From the NCBI RefSeq assembly GCF_900128995.1, contig NZ_FQUE01000014.1:1-52095 (forward strand): a stretch of 52,095 bases of DNA, written 5' to 3'. How positions within the stretch are numbered: position 1 is the stretch's first letter; every line of letters begins with the position of its first letter. This document shows positions 8,855-16,358 of this stretch, piece after piece. The position numbers and the translations under genes are program-made. The notes below the pieces were generated by a model, which saw only the letters and a program-made list of their open reading frames with translations, was not told the DNA's origin and ran no database searches. The stretch is from Loktanella atrilutea (GTDB lineage Bacteria > Pseudomonadota > Alphaproteobacteria > Rhodobacterales > Rhodobacteraceae).

Positions 8855-11646
8855 GTTTTTGCCTTTCCACCCGAAGAGGCATTATTAAAAAGATGGTTGC
8901 CTCTATTTACGTCAGCGTATAGACTAAATAATATTTCGAGACGTTCGGTATCATTTTTAAATTTCCTTCCGATATAAATACGTTCGAGGATTTCATCATT
9001 TTGGCTGTGTGCTTTCTGAACCAGGGGAAACTTTGTTTCGAAGTTGGATGGATCATATATTTCTCCGATTGTAGCCGGATAATAATGCTCCCTAGTCAAT
9101 ATAATTCGATTTGCCGCTTCGCTTAAGTCAGCTTTATTTTTCTCAGTGAGTATCGGTAGAGGAAATGTGTTCCAGCCTAAGGTGTTTGAGTAACGGTAAT
9201 CAGTTTTCAACTTTCCGCAAACGGCTGCAATCCAGACTAAGTGAAGGCGTGAAGCGATCAGCGCCATATTCCAAAGTGGTGCATCATAAATAGCAAAAGC
9301 GCTATCGGCTATAACGGAACTTTTATTTAGCAAGCCAACAGGCAAGTAATAACGACGTTCGGAACTAACCCGAGGAATAATAAATGTGTATTTGTTAGCA
9401 CTTCCCTGTATTTGTACAAACCGATATGGAGTTTTTGCAAAGTCGCGAGTAGAGCTGGCTTTACTCTCTGAGCGCATATGGGTCACCTCTTTCAAGCGCC
9501 GCGCGATCAGGGGAGATTCTAATGATGTTGAATATTGGTCTTTTTCTATCCATAAACAGTAACGTATTTTTCCCTGAATAAAGTCTTCGGACCCAACGAA
9601 CGGCCTCAAATATGACTGAAAGATTGGATCCGTTTTGCCATCTTCTGTTCTCTGCTCGTGTGACACAATCAGATTGCCACCATCGCGCGGCATATTGCCA
9701 AATAACATATTAGCGGCGTCTTTGGGTGGTTCACGTCGACTTTGCACTACCAAATTTGGCCCATCGACAAGGTAAGGGTTGATATTGGTGCAAGTTTTTT
9801 CAAGTACCGCGCCTTTGGAGTCGGGCGAATATAGACGTTTCAGCCCTGAGCTTGTGTTTGAAATGCCGACAACAATCACGATTACGCCCGCATTGTAGCT
9901 GGCAAGATTTGCCCACTTGAATGAAGTATAAGCAAATATGATTTGTTGTCCGGCACTAAAGATTGCGGGCCAAAGTATCGGAACCTGCTGACCCTGGCAG
10001 AGGGAGTTGGTTGTTACAAAAGCGGAAACTGCTTTCGTTCGGGTACCGTAATCAGCAGCCTTCATGAACCACGCAGCTACATAATCAAGCGATTTCCATC
10101 CATCTATCCGACCTTCAAAAACTGCTTTAAGATCTTCCTTTTGTTCCGATGATTGCAGTTTGTTACCAAGATACGGTGGGTTTCCGCAGATATATGTTTC
10201 ACCGCCCTCGTTCGCGAAGTCAATCTGAGCTTGATCCAGTGGCGACATGAAGAGGTCATCTGCCTGAAACTTCACGCCTGTCCCCGTAGGGGGGCAAACC
10301 GACAGCCAGTCAAGCCGCAGAGCGTTGCCACACGTGATCCAGTTATGCGCATCTAACGGCAGGAATTCGGCCAGAGCCTCCTTCTGGCCGCGGTAGGTGA
10401 CGTCGCATTGGTATTCCGCGATGATCAGCGCCAAGCGTGCGATCTCTGCTGAGAAACTCCGAAGTTCGATCCCCCGGTAATTCGTTAACGGTATGTCGGT
10501 GCGACGGTCGGCCTCACCTCGGCGGCGGTTCACCTCTGCCTCTATCGCGCGCATTTCTTTGTAGGCGATGACAAGGAAGTTGCCCGATCCACAGGCGGGA
10601 TCAAAGACGCGAACCTTGGCCATACGTGCTCGCAGATTGGCCAATTTCCGCGAGTTGTCTCCTGCCGCCGCAAGTTCAGTTGTCAATTCGTCGAGGAATA
10701 GCGGGTTCAGCACCTTTAGGATGTTTGGCACCGACGTGTAGTGCATGCCTAAGGCGGAACGTTCTTCATCATCAGCGACGGCCTGGATCATTGAGCCGAA
10801 AATGTCTGGGTTAATCTGAGTCCAGTCGAGGCCCCCGATATGCGACAAGTAGCGCTGTGCAATTTTGGAGAACTGCGGTGCATCAGTGTTTCCGGAGAAG
10901 AGACCGCCGTTCACATAGGGGAAAGCATCAGCCCAACGAGGCAACGTAGTCTCACCTCTTTTTGCGAGGGGTGTGTTCATTGCGCGGAAGATTTCGCCAA
11001 TGACTTCGTGCGTGTTGGACCCGTCACGGTTCGACATCTTGTCGACCGTCGCGGTAAAGAGGTGATCGCTGGCAAAAATATCGGTGTCTTCTGCAAAGAA
11101 GCAGAAAATCAGCCGCGCCATGAAGTGGTTCATGTCCTGGCTTTTGTCCGCCTTTCCCCAAACGGGATTGTCCTTGATCAGCTCGACATAGAGCCGGTTG
11201 AGACGGCTCGTCGCGCGGATATCGAAGGCGCTTTCACGGATCTGCTTGACGGTCGAAATGCCCGCGAGCGGCAGGAAAAAGCCGAAGTGATCGGGGAAAT
11301 CCGTATAGTTGCAGGCAATGGTTTCGCCGGTGGTAATGTCCTCGGCCTCCAAGTCGATGCCATCGGTGGCGAGGATGAATTTCGCCTTGGCCCGGGTGGT
11401 GGTGGGACTGGACTTGAGAGCGTCCAGCGTCGCGGCAACTTTTCCTACGGTGCAGGTCGCAAGGTGAATGTTGTTGGTTTGAAGAACGCCGCCCATGTCT
11501 GACTTATTCGACGCGCCGGTGCGCAGGCGCTTGATGGTCGTGTCCTTGTTTCCGAACGCCAATAGGAAGGCATAAGGAAACTCTTCAGCGTCGAAGGGCT
11601 GGTCCGCAAGTTCAGAAATAGCTTGCTCGATTTCGACAGCGTTCAT
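8851..11646 (-). CDS. Class I SAM-dependent DNA methyltransferase (YeeA/MmeI-like)
   Basis: 931-residue DNA adenine methyltransferase of the large YeeA/MmeI-like type. Motif I is DPACGSGNF (349-357), motif IV is NPPY (489-492), and MHYTS (301-305) precedes the catalytic domain. The N-terminal 300 residues are helical and would link to cleavage or partner proteins. The last 300 would be the target-recognition part and are AT-rich. AAGGAA lies a few bases before the ATG. As first gene of the operon it would mark host DNA so that the PLD, helicase, GIY-YIG and ATPase products attack unmodified DNA. MmeI-like enzymes can carry their own nuclease, but I do not see a PD-(D/E)XK motif clear enough to claim. 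Confidence 0.85.
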   Translation of the reverse strand: MNAVEIEQAISELADQPFDAEEFPYAFLLAFGNKDTTIKRLRTGASNKSDMGGVLQTNNIHLATCTVGKVAATLDALKSSPTTTRAKAKFILATDGIDLEAEDITTGETIACNYTDFPDHFGFFLPLAGISTVKQIRESAFDIRATSRLNRLYVELIKDNPVWGKADKSQDMNHFMARLIFCFFAEDTDIFASDHLFTATVDKMSNRDGSNTHEVIGEIFRAMNTPLAKRGETTLPRWADAFPYVNGGLFSGNTDAPQFSKIAQRYLSHIGGLDWTQINPDIFGSMIQAVADDEERSALGMHYTSVPNILKVLNPLFLDELTTELAAAGDNSRKLANLRARMAKVRVFDPACGSGNFLVIAYKEMRAIEAEVNRRRGEADRRTDIPLTNYRGIELRSFSAEIARLALIIAEYQCDVTYRGQKEALAEFLPLDAHNWITCGNALRLDWLSVCPPTGTGVKFQADDLFMSPLDQAQIDFANEGGETYICGNPPYLGNKLQSSEQKEDLKAVFEGRIDGWKSLDYVAAWFMKAADYGTRTKAVSAFVTTNSLCQGQQVPILWPAIFSAGQQIIFAYTSFKWANLASYNAGVIVIVVGISNTSSGLKRLYSPDSKGAVLEKTCTNINPYLVDGPNLVVQSRREPPKDAANMLFGNMPRDGGNLIVSHEQRTEDGKTDPIFQSYLRPFVGSEDFIQGKIRYCLWIEKDQYSTSLESPLIARRLKEVTHMRSESKASSTRDFAKTPYRFVQIQGSANKYTFIIPRVSSERRYYLPVGLLNKSSVIADSAFAIYDAPLWNMALIASRLHLVWIAAVCGKLKTDYRYSNTLGWNTFPLPILTEKNKADLSEAANRIILTREHYYPATIGEIYDPSNFETKFPLVQKAHSQNDEILERIYIGRKFKNDTERLEILFSLYADVNRGNHLFNNASSGGKAKT

Positions 11647-11777
11647 GACTGTTGTTCCTTGGTTTGCCGGAAGTCATAACTGTCGCAGCAGTGTCGGCCT
11701 TGCGGGTTTTCTACCTGCGCAGGCCACGAGATTGTTGAATAGTTAGATGCTATTAAGGCGATATTTTGCAATGCTGA

Positions 11778-12107
11778 TCAGGCGTGAAAACCGCTTCCTT
11801 GGGTTACTGTAAACGTTACGCCCTCACGTTGCTTGAGACGCGCCACCATTGCCAGCAGATTGTCCGCCCGAGGATTGCCCTTGGTGCTCAGCATGCGCAT
11901 CAGGCTCTTCGGATCCATCTGCATGTCTTGAGCCAGGGCGTTGAAGCCAACGGTCGCGTTTACGTAGTCCCGCAGCAGCAGCTTGCCGGTTTCCAGATCA
12001 TTACTCAGCAGCGCTTCGATAGCTTCCTTAAACAACCCCACGCGAAACACAGGGTCCCGATCGGCGCGGGCCCTGATCGTCTCTTTGAAACTTCTGGTGA
12101 GTGCCAT
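11778..12107 (-). CDS. HigA-like antitoxin, DNA-binding
   Basis: 109-residue antitoxin of the HigA2/addiction-module antidote family. The core (FNALAQDMQMDPKSLMRMLS, about residues 62-81) is the helix-turn-helix of this family, which typically sits after an RDYVNAT-type helix as it does here. AAAAGGAG ends 7 bases before the ATG at 12107, which supports a separate start. Because of a frameshift in the toxin gene, the upstream frame runs on into this one without a stop. It should repress its own promoter through the dyad at 12449-12472. Confidence 0.75.
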   Translation of the reverse strand: MALTRSFKETIRARADRDPVFRVGLFKEAIEALLSNDLETGKLLLRDYVNATVGFNALAQDMQMDPKSLMRMLSTKGNPRADNLLAMVARLKQREGVTFTVTQGSGFHA

Positions 12108-12108
12108 G

Positions 12109-12436
12109 TCAGTCTCCTTTTGATTTTCGGGATTTGTAGTCGTCCCAATGGCCTTCGCCTGCTTAATGTCTTGTGGTTGGCGCCGCTTGGTGCCGCCGCA
12201 CTGCAGGATTACAAGCTTATCTCCATCCTGTCCAAAGTAGACCCGATACCCTCGGCCAAAGGTGATGCGCCGCTCCGATACACCTTCTCCGACAGGCTTC
12301 ACGTCTCCGAGGTTTCCAGTCTCGATCCGTGCCAAGGCTATTTTAACCTTCAAGGCGGCGGCCGTGTCCAGTCGGTCGACCAATCGGCGAACGGCGCCTT
12401 ACCCGCTTCGGTGACGTAGATAACGAGTTCGTTCAT
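12109..12436 (-). pseudogene. HigB/RelE-type toxin gene with two frameshifts
   Basis: The reading starts MNELVIYVTEAGKAPFADW from the ATG at 12436, the usual start of this RelE/HigB-like killer family. It then shifts frame at about 12383-12387 and continues VDRLDTAAALKVKIAL up to QDIKQAKA. A second shift at about 12147-12150 would restore WDDYKSRKSKGD and a TGA at 12109-12111, one base before the antitoxin ATG. The span is 328 bases, two short of 110 codons, which fits two single-base losses. As it stands no full toxin is made. Sequencing error is the main alternative. Confidence 0.7.
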
Positions 12437-12448
12437 AAGAAGTACTGG

Positions 12449-12472
12449 TGACATATGTGTTACTATATGTCA
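12449..12472. promoter_or_regulatory. Toxin-antitoxin operator (perfect inverted repeat)
   Basis: Arms TGACATAT and ATATGTCA, perfect over 8 bases and separated by 8, lie 12 bases upstream of the toxin start. A TTGACA (minus strand, 12468-12473) overlaps one arm. Placement and symmetry are those of an autoregulation operator for the HigA-like antitoxin. This is inferred, with no footprint behind it. Confidence 0.55.
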
Positions 12473-12553
12473 ATTTGTACCACGTCTCACTTTAACGCAT
12501 TGCGTTTGGTTGTGACCCTCCCCTGCCCCGCCCATTGTGTGGCTGTAGACAAT

Positions 12554-13114
12554 TTACATCGCGTCTTTTTTCAAGGCTGCATAGAGTGCGGACTTACTGA
12601 TCTTTATGCGTGCGGCCGCCTCGCGCACGTTTAGACCTGACGCCATGAGCTCGCGGGCGCGAAGAATTTTGTCGGTTGTGACTGCGATAGGCCTACCACC
12701 TTTGCGCCCTCTCGCAGCTGCGGCAGCTAGCCCAGCATTCGTTCTTTCGCGGATCAGATCGCGCTCAAACTGGCCAAGCGCCCCGAAGATGTGAAAAACG
12801 AGACGTCCAGTCGGCGTGGTGGTGTCAATATTTTCCGTTAGCGACTTGAAGCCAACACCGCGACCTTCAAGTTCTGCAACGGTTTGCAGCAGATGTGTCA
12901 TCGACCGACCTAGACGATCAAGTTTCCAGACAACCATTGTGTCGCCTTCTCGCAGAAACGAAAGTGCGGCGGTAAGCCCCGGTCGCTCAGTCTTGGCACC
13001 GGAGATACCGCGGTCCTCGAAGATGCGGGAAGCCCCGGCGGCATTCAAAGCGTCGAGCTGAAGGGCAAGATCTTGTTCAGCGGTCGAGACCCGGGCGTAT
13101 CCAATGAGCGACAT
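12554..13114 (-). CDS. Serine recombinase (resolvase/invertase)
   Basis: 186-residue small serine recombinase. The catalytic domain begins IGYARVSTAEQD with the nucleophilic Ser10. It continues with the VVWKLDRLGR arginine motif, FHIFGALGQFERDLIRERT and the linker RGRKGGRP, and ends with a Hin-type helix-turn-helix (REAAARIKISKSALYAAL). Length and order fit Tn3-family resolvases or plasmid invertases. No transposase lies beside it, so it may be a plasmid or island resolution enzyme or a leftover of a transposon. It probably acts on DNA just upstream of its own start, where I could not define a res site. Confidence 0.85.
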   Translation of the reverse strand: MSLIGYARVSTAEQDLALQLDALNAAGASRIFEDRGISGAKTERPGLTAALSFLREGDTMVVWKLDRLGRSMTHLLQTVAELEGRGVGFKSLTENIDTTTPTGRLVFHIFGALGQFERDLIRERTNAGLAAAAARGRKGGRPIAVTTDKILRARELMASGLNVREAAARIKISKSALYAALKKDAM

Positions 13115-13313
13115 GACAATCCGTTGGGCTTGAGGGCGCTATAATCAGCCCCTCCAGATCCATCTGTCCGCAAACTCATCCAAAAATCAAGTTGTCCAGT
13201 TACCCGTTGTAGGGACGTTGTCGGACTGGCCTAGTATTTGTCCATTAAACGCAAATTTTACGGAACTAACACCTTTGTGAGTAGCCCGAATTGACGGTCC
13301 CGGCAGCGATAAG
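13115..13313. other. Intergenic region, possible recombinase site
   Basis: 200 bases between the resolvase start and the stop of the dioxygenase gene. TTGTCC recurs in it, near 13193 and 13236, with a TTGTCG near 13217. Resolvase sites usually lie in this position, but I see no set of three spaced dyads, so the site is not established. No gene is visible. Confidence 0.25.
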
Positions 13314-13961
13314 TCAATATGCGGCCCACATCCGCAACAGATTGGACCTGGTTTTCAGCAGGGTCTCGCGCAGCTCGCCCGCGTCGAGCGCGACTATGCT
13401 GCGGTCCAGATCGAACAGAATCTCGCGCTGTTCTGCCGATCTGACCCAGCTTTGCGCCCAGCCGACCACCGCAAGGCGCGTGCCGCGTGTGACCGGGGCA
13501 ACCCGGTGCAGCGAGCTCGAGGGATAAATCACAAGGCCGCCCGGTGTCAGGCGGATCGCCCGATCCTCCAAAGTGTCTTGAACAACCAGTTCGCCGCCAT
13601 CGTAGGTGTCGGGGTCCGACAAGAACAAGGTAAAGGACACGTCGGTCCGCAGGCCCTGCATCAGCGCATCGTCGACATGACTGCCGTAGGTCTGGCCTTG
13701 GCCATAGCGCGACAGGATCAGCCGGGTCATGACCCGGGGCCGTACAGCGCTGGCAAAGACTGAATGCCTAGTTAGCGCACCGCTGACCTTTTCGTTCAAG
13801 GCATCCAAGGCGGGTGAAGGGCTCGCTTGGTCGTTGGCTTTGACCGCTTGCGCATAGCGCCCCGCGGTGGCCCGCCCGTCGCCAAAGGGCATTGAGCGGG
13901 CCGCTTGCTGGATCGCCGCAACCTCTGCCGCCGTCAGAAGATCAGGGATGGTCAGGAACAT
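13314..13961 (-). CDS. piuC: Fe(II)/2-oxoglutarate dioxygenase, PKHD-type hydroxylase
   Basis: 215-residue PiuC-family hydroxylase. Iron ligands are H95 and D97 (SHVDD) and H152 (SSLHRV), with R162 (TRGTRLAV) for 2-oxoglutarate. Length is close to the usual 225. PiuC proteins accompany iron-uptake receptors and are normally Fur-controlled, but no siderophore receptor is present here. It lies three bases downstream of a gene for a secreted protein, 13965-14747, and is probably cotranscribed with it. The substrate is unknown. Confidence 0.85.
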   Translation of the reverse strand: MFLTIPDLLTAAEVAAIQQAARSMPFGDGRATAGRYAQAVKANDQASPSPALDALNEKVSGALTRHSVFASAVRPRVMTRLILSRYGQGQTYGSHVDDALMQGLRTDVSFTLFLSDPDTYDGGELVVQDTLEDRAIRLTPGGLVIYPSSSLHRVAPVTRGTRLAVVGWAQSWVRSAEQREILFDLDRSIVALDAGELRETLLKTRSNLLRMWAAY

Positions 13962-13964
13962 AGC

Positions 13965-14747
13965 TTACTTCACCGTCAGGGCGGCGAATTCGACCTGTGC
14001 GGCGGCGGCGGGCAGAAGCGCAGCGTCCAGCAGTTGCGGTGCGGCGTCGACATAGACGAAAGCGTCAAGCGCGGGCTGGATCGCGGCGAGCGCGGTTTCA
14101 GCCGCCGGGGTCACCCCGCCGTCGGCCAAGCGCCGGGCAATGTCAGCGGCGACAAGGGTGAAGCCATGCGCCTCTTCCCATGCGATCGGGTTGACGATCT
14201 TGCCGTCTGTCACGCTGTCATCGTATTCTTCCGCTGCGGCGGTCAGCAGTTCATAGACAGCGGTCAACTGACCCTTAGCGCTGACGGCATGATGCGCCAT
14301 CGCCTCAGCGATCGCGGTCTGCGCAGTGGCATAAGCGGCTTCGACATCGGCCACAGGTTCCGCGTCAGTGATGGCTTTGGTCAGACCGTCGGTGGGCGTC
14401 ATTACATCGGTATCACTGTCCGCGCCCAAGTCGTCGGAGATCTTTTTGCGGGCCTCTGCTACAAGAGATGCAGCCTTGTCGACATGGCCTTGGCGGTACA
14501 CTTCTACTCCGGCCCGCAAGTAGCCGTCGACCTTTGCCAGCGTGTTCAGGTTGCTCTGCGCGTCGGTCGTGGACTGCGCGGCACCGCTTTCTCCTCCTTC
14601 GCCCCCTTCACCACCTTCGATACCGGGAGTGGTCGTCACAGACGGTACAGCAGTTTGTGCGGGCAGTGCCGTCGCATGGGTCAACGCAACCGTGGTCAGC
14701 ATCAGCGCACCCCATTGGCGCGGCTTGACAGGACGGGGAATAGTCAT
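13965..14747 (-). CDS. Secreted Ala-rich protein of unknown function
   Basis: 260-residue protein with a clear signal peptide (basic start, then LMLTTVALTHATALPAQ) and a short Gly/Glu repeat (GIEGGEGGEGGESG) after it. The remainder is Ala-rich and helical, with regular spacing typical of helical bundles. The ATG at 14747 is chosen over the one at 14801 because GGAGAG lies just upstream and the signal peptide follows directly. Its link with the PiuC-like hydroxylase suggests an iron-related periplasmic role, but I do not recognise the family with certainty. Confidence 0.6.
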   Translation of the reverse strand: MTIPRPVKPRQWGALMLTTVALTHATALPAQTAVPSVTTTPGIEGGEGGEGGESGAAQSTTDAQSNLNTLAKVDGYLRAGVEVYRQGHVDKAASLVAEARKKISDDLGADSDTDVMTPTDGLTKAITDAEPVADVEAAYATAQTAIAEAMAHHAVSAKGQLTAVYELLTAAAEEYDDSVTDGKIVNPIAWEEAHGFTLVAADIARRLADGGVTPAAETALAAIQPALDAFVYVDAAPQLLDAALLPAAAAQVEFAALTVK

Positions 14748-15019
14748 GGAACTCTCCTTCAACGTTTTAACATCGTTAATCTGACAGAAACTGTCGGTCA
14801 ATATCTATGATGAAAACATCAGGTCGGCGCTTGGTGGCCAGCAAGTTATGCGCGGGCGACGTGGTCTCACACTGTCTGCGCTGTGCTCATGGCATCAGTC
14901 ATACCGGGGTTAAAATCTACCCCTTCCTGCCGTAAGGCATGACGGGCAAAAGCGGATCCTGAATATCTACGCATTCAACGCCGACGGCGTTTCTGTCGAT
15001 TCAAATGAGTGAGTTTTAA
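14748..15019. promoter_or_regulatory. Divergent intergenic region with a weak metal-type dyad
   Basis: 270 bases between the minus-strand secreted protein and the first plus-strand copper gene. CCTTCC at 14922-14927 is followed after seven bases by AGG, an imperfect version of the CCTTCC-N6-GGAAGG dyads found in other copper promoters here. It may be a degraded or weak operator for the small membrane protein at 15020. Nothing else is recognisable. Confidence 0.3.
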
Positions 15020-15151
15020 ATGACTGATATGATGAATGGTCCAATGACCGGCTTGATGATGGCAGGGTGCGGCGTCCTTATGCTCGTGGTAGGGGCGGTG
15101 TTGGTCCTGAGCGTAATGGCATTGATCAAATATCTGCGGCGGCCTGCATGA
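15020..15151 (+). CDS. Small Met-rich single-span membrane protein
   Basis: 43-residue protein: a Met-rich start (MTDMMNGPMTGLMM) and one transmembrane helix (CGVLMLVVGAVLVLSVMALI) ending in KYLRRP. Tiny Met-rich membrane proteins of this design are common in copper loci. The frame is closed by TGA at 15149-15151. The Met side chains could bind Cu(I), but that is inference. It is the first gene of the plus-strand copper block, and a decayed cytochrome gene follows. Confidence 0.55.
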   Translation: MTDMMNGPMTGLMMAGCGVLMLVVGAVLVLSVMALIKYLRRPA

Positions 15152-15169
15152 AGCCGGCCCTTTGATCAG

Positions 15170-15432
15170 TGGCGACACGCACGGCCATAGCACTTACGGG
15201 ATCGCAGCTCTGGCACAGACCCAGAACGACGGGGTGACGTCGGATGATGAGATGCAGTCTGCGCAGCCTATCGCAGACTGGATCGTACAGGGAAAAGCCG
15301 TCTAGGAGAAGAACTGCGCCACTTGTCACGACACTAACCTTGAAGGTCAGCTTGACTGGCGTCGTCATCTGGACACCGGCCGCATGCCCGCGCCCCCGCA
15401 CGATGAAAGCGGCCTTGGCACCCCACTGATCC
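15170..15432 (+). pseudogene. Cytochrome c remnant
   Basis: The plus strand reads ADWIVQGKAV, then TAG (15304-15306), then [18 protein letters not shown] and [12 protein letters not shown]. The CATCH haem site at 15316-15330 and its surroundings are those of a small class I cytochrome c in which the TAG would be a Tyr codon. Further upstream, a signal-peptide-like ATRTAIALTG is in a different frame, and after PPHDESG the similarity ends in a second stop. So there is at least one nonsense change and one frameshift. An intact version would be an electron carrier in the periplasm. Confidence 0.55.
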
Positions 15433-15520
15433 AAAACGCCGCCTAGGTCTGGGTGTGCTGCATCTGAGTTCAGCACAACGTGTCTTGTCGCATCGCAGGG
15501 TTTCCCCCATAGGATGCTTC

Positions 15521-15850
15521 ATGTGGCAAAATCTGCGCCTTTTCCTGTTGGTACTGATGATCGGTCTGGGCTTGGCGCAGTCCAATCAGGCGTCGATTTC
15601 AGCTGACAGTTCGTCTCATATGATGGCGATGCAGGAAGACTGCTGCCCTGACGACTGCCCGGACATGCCGGAGTGCAACGCGATCTGCGTCTCCTCGATA
15701 CAGTGTCGTGCCATGCCATACGTTGCGGAGCCGACCCTCGCGCTTTCGCAAAGTTATCTGTTGTCAGAGCCTGCCAGCTTTCGGGCGGTGAGGCAGAACG
15801 ATCGCCAGCAGTATGCCATGGAAGGCTTGCGTAAACCGCCAAAGATTTGA
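15521..15850 (+). CDS. Small secreted Cys-rich protein
   Basis: 109-residue protein with a signal peptide (MWQNLRLFLLVLMIGLGLA) and a cluster rich in Met, Asp and Cys: HMMAMQEDCCPDDCPDMP and then CNAIC and SIQC. Seven cysteines in about 35 residues suggest metal binding or disulphides. The ATG at 15521 is used because the signal peptide starts there; the frame is open further back to 15455. Proteins of this size and pattern sit next to cusAB genes in related bacteria. Function is unproven, with copper binding in the periplasm the natural guess. Confidence 0.55.
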   Translation: MWQNLRLFLLVLMIGLGLAQSNQASISADSSSHMMAMQEDCCPDDCPDMPECNAICVSSIQCRAMPYVAEPTLALSQSYLLSEPASFRAVRQNDRQQYAMEGLRKPPKI

Positions 15851-15959
15851 TGGGACGGGTGCTTCAGGCACCCTGAACCTGCGCTTTTTCGTATCGTCAT
15901 GACCAGTTCCGGTCGCGATGCAAAAGTGTGTCACTGCTGCCCGTCAATACAGGCCTTTC

Positions 15960-16358
15960 ATGCCCCATTTCATCTTGCGCATCCTTGCGGCCCTTGTGGT
16001 TGCAACCCCGTTGTCCGTGCCGATGGCACAGGCTGCCGCATCCGATTACAGCCTCGTTCTTGTCGAGACGACCTACCCGTTCGGCAGCGGTGCGCTCCTC
16101 GATCTGCGCCTGACCGACAGACGCACCGATATGCCCATCGAAGGTGCCGTCATCTTTGCCACTCGTCTGGATATGGAGCCGGACGGGATGGAGACGATGA
16201 CAACCCCGGTGGTGGCAGTGCCGACCGAAGAGCCGGGTCACTATCGCTTTTCTGCCGATCTGACGATGGACGGCAACTGGCAGTTTTCGGTTGCGGCCAA
16301 GGTGCAGGGCGAAGCGGAAACAGTGCAGGTGCAGATCGTGATCGAGGTGCAGCCATGA
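15960..16358 (+). CDS. Secreted FixH/YtkA-like domain protein
   Basis: 132-residue protein with a signal peptide (MPHFILRILAALVVATPLSVPMAQA) and one immunoglobulin-like beta domain of the FixH/YtkA type, seen in DLRLTDRRTDMPIEGAVI and PGHYRFSADLTMDGNWQFSV. Such domains often precede CusB-like genes and are thought to handle copper in the periplasm. Its TGA overlaps the ATG of the CusB homologue as ATGA, so the two are coupled. The ATG at 15960 is chosen because the signal peptide begins there. Confidence 0.65.
   Translation: MPHFILRILAALVVATPLSVPMAQAAASDYSLVLVETTYPFGSGALLDLRLTDRRTDMPIEGAVIFATRLDMEPDGMETMTTPVVAVPTEEPGHYRFSADLTMDGNWQFSVAAKVQGEAETVQVQIVIEVQP

Noticed and set aside
8851-11646. 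BREX PglX or DISARM methyltransferase
   Set aside because: No PglZ, BrxC or BrxL and no DUF1998 DrmB gene is nearby, so these names were not used.
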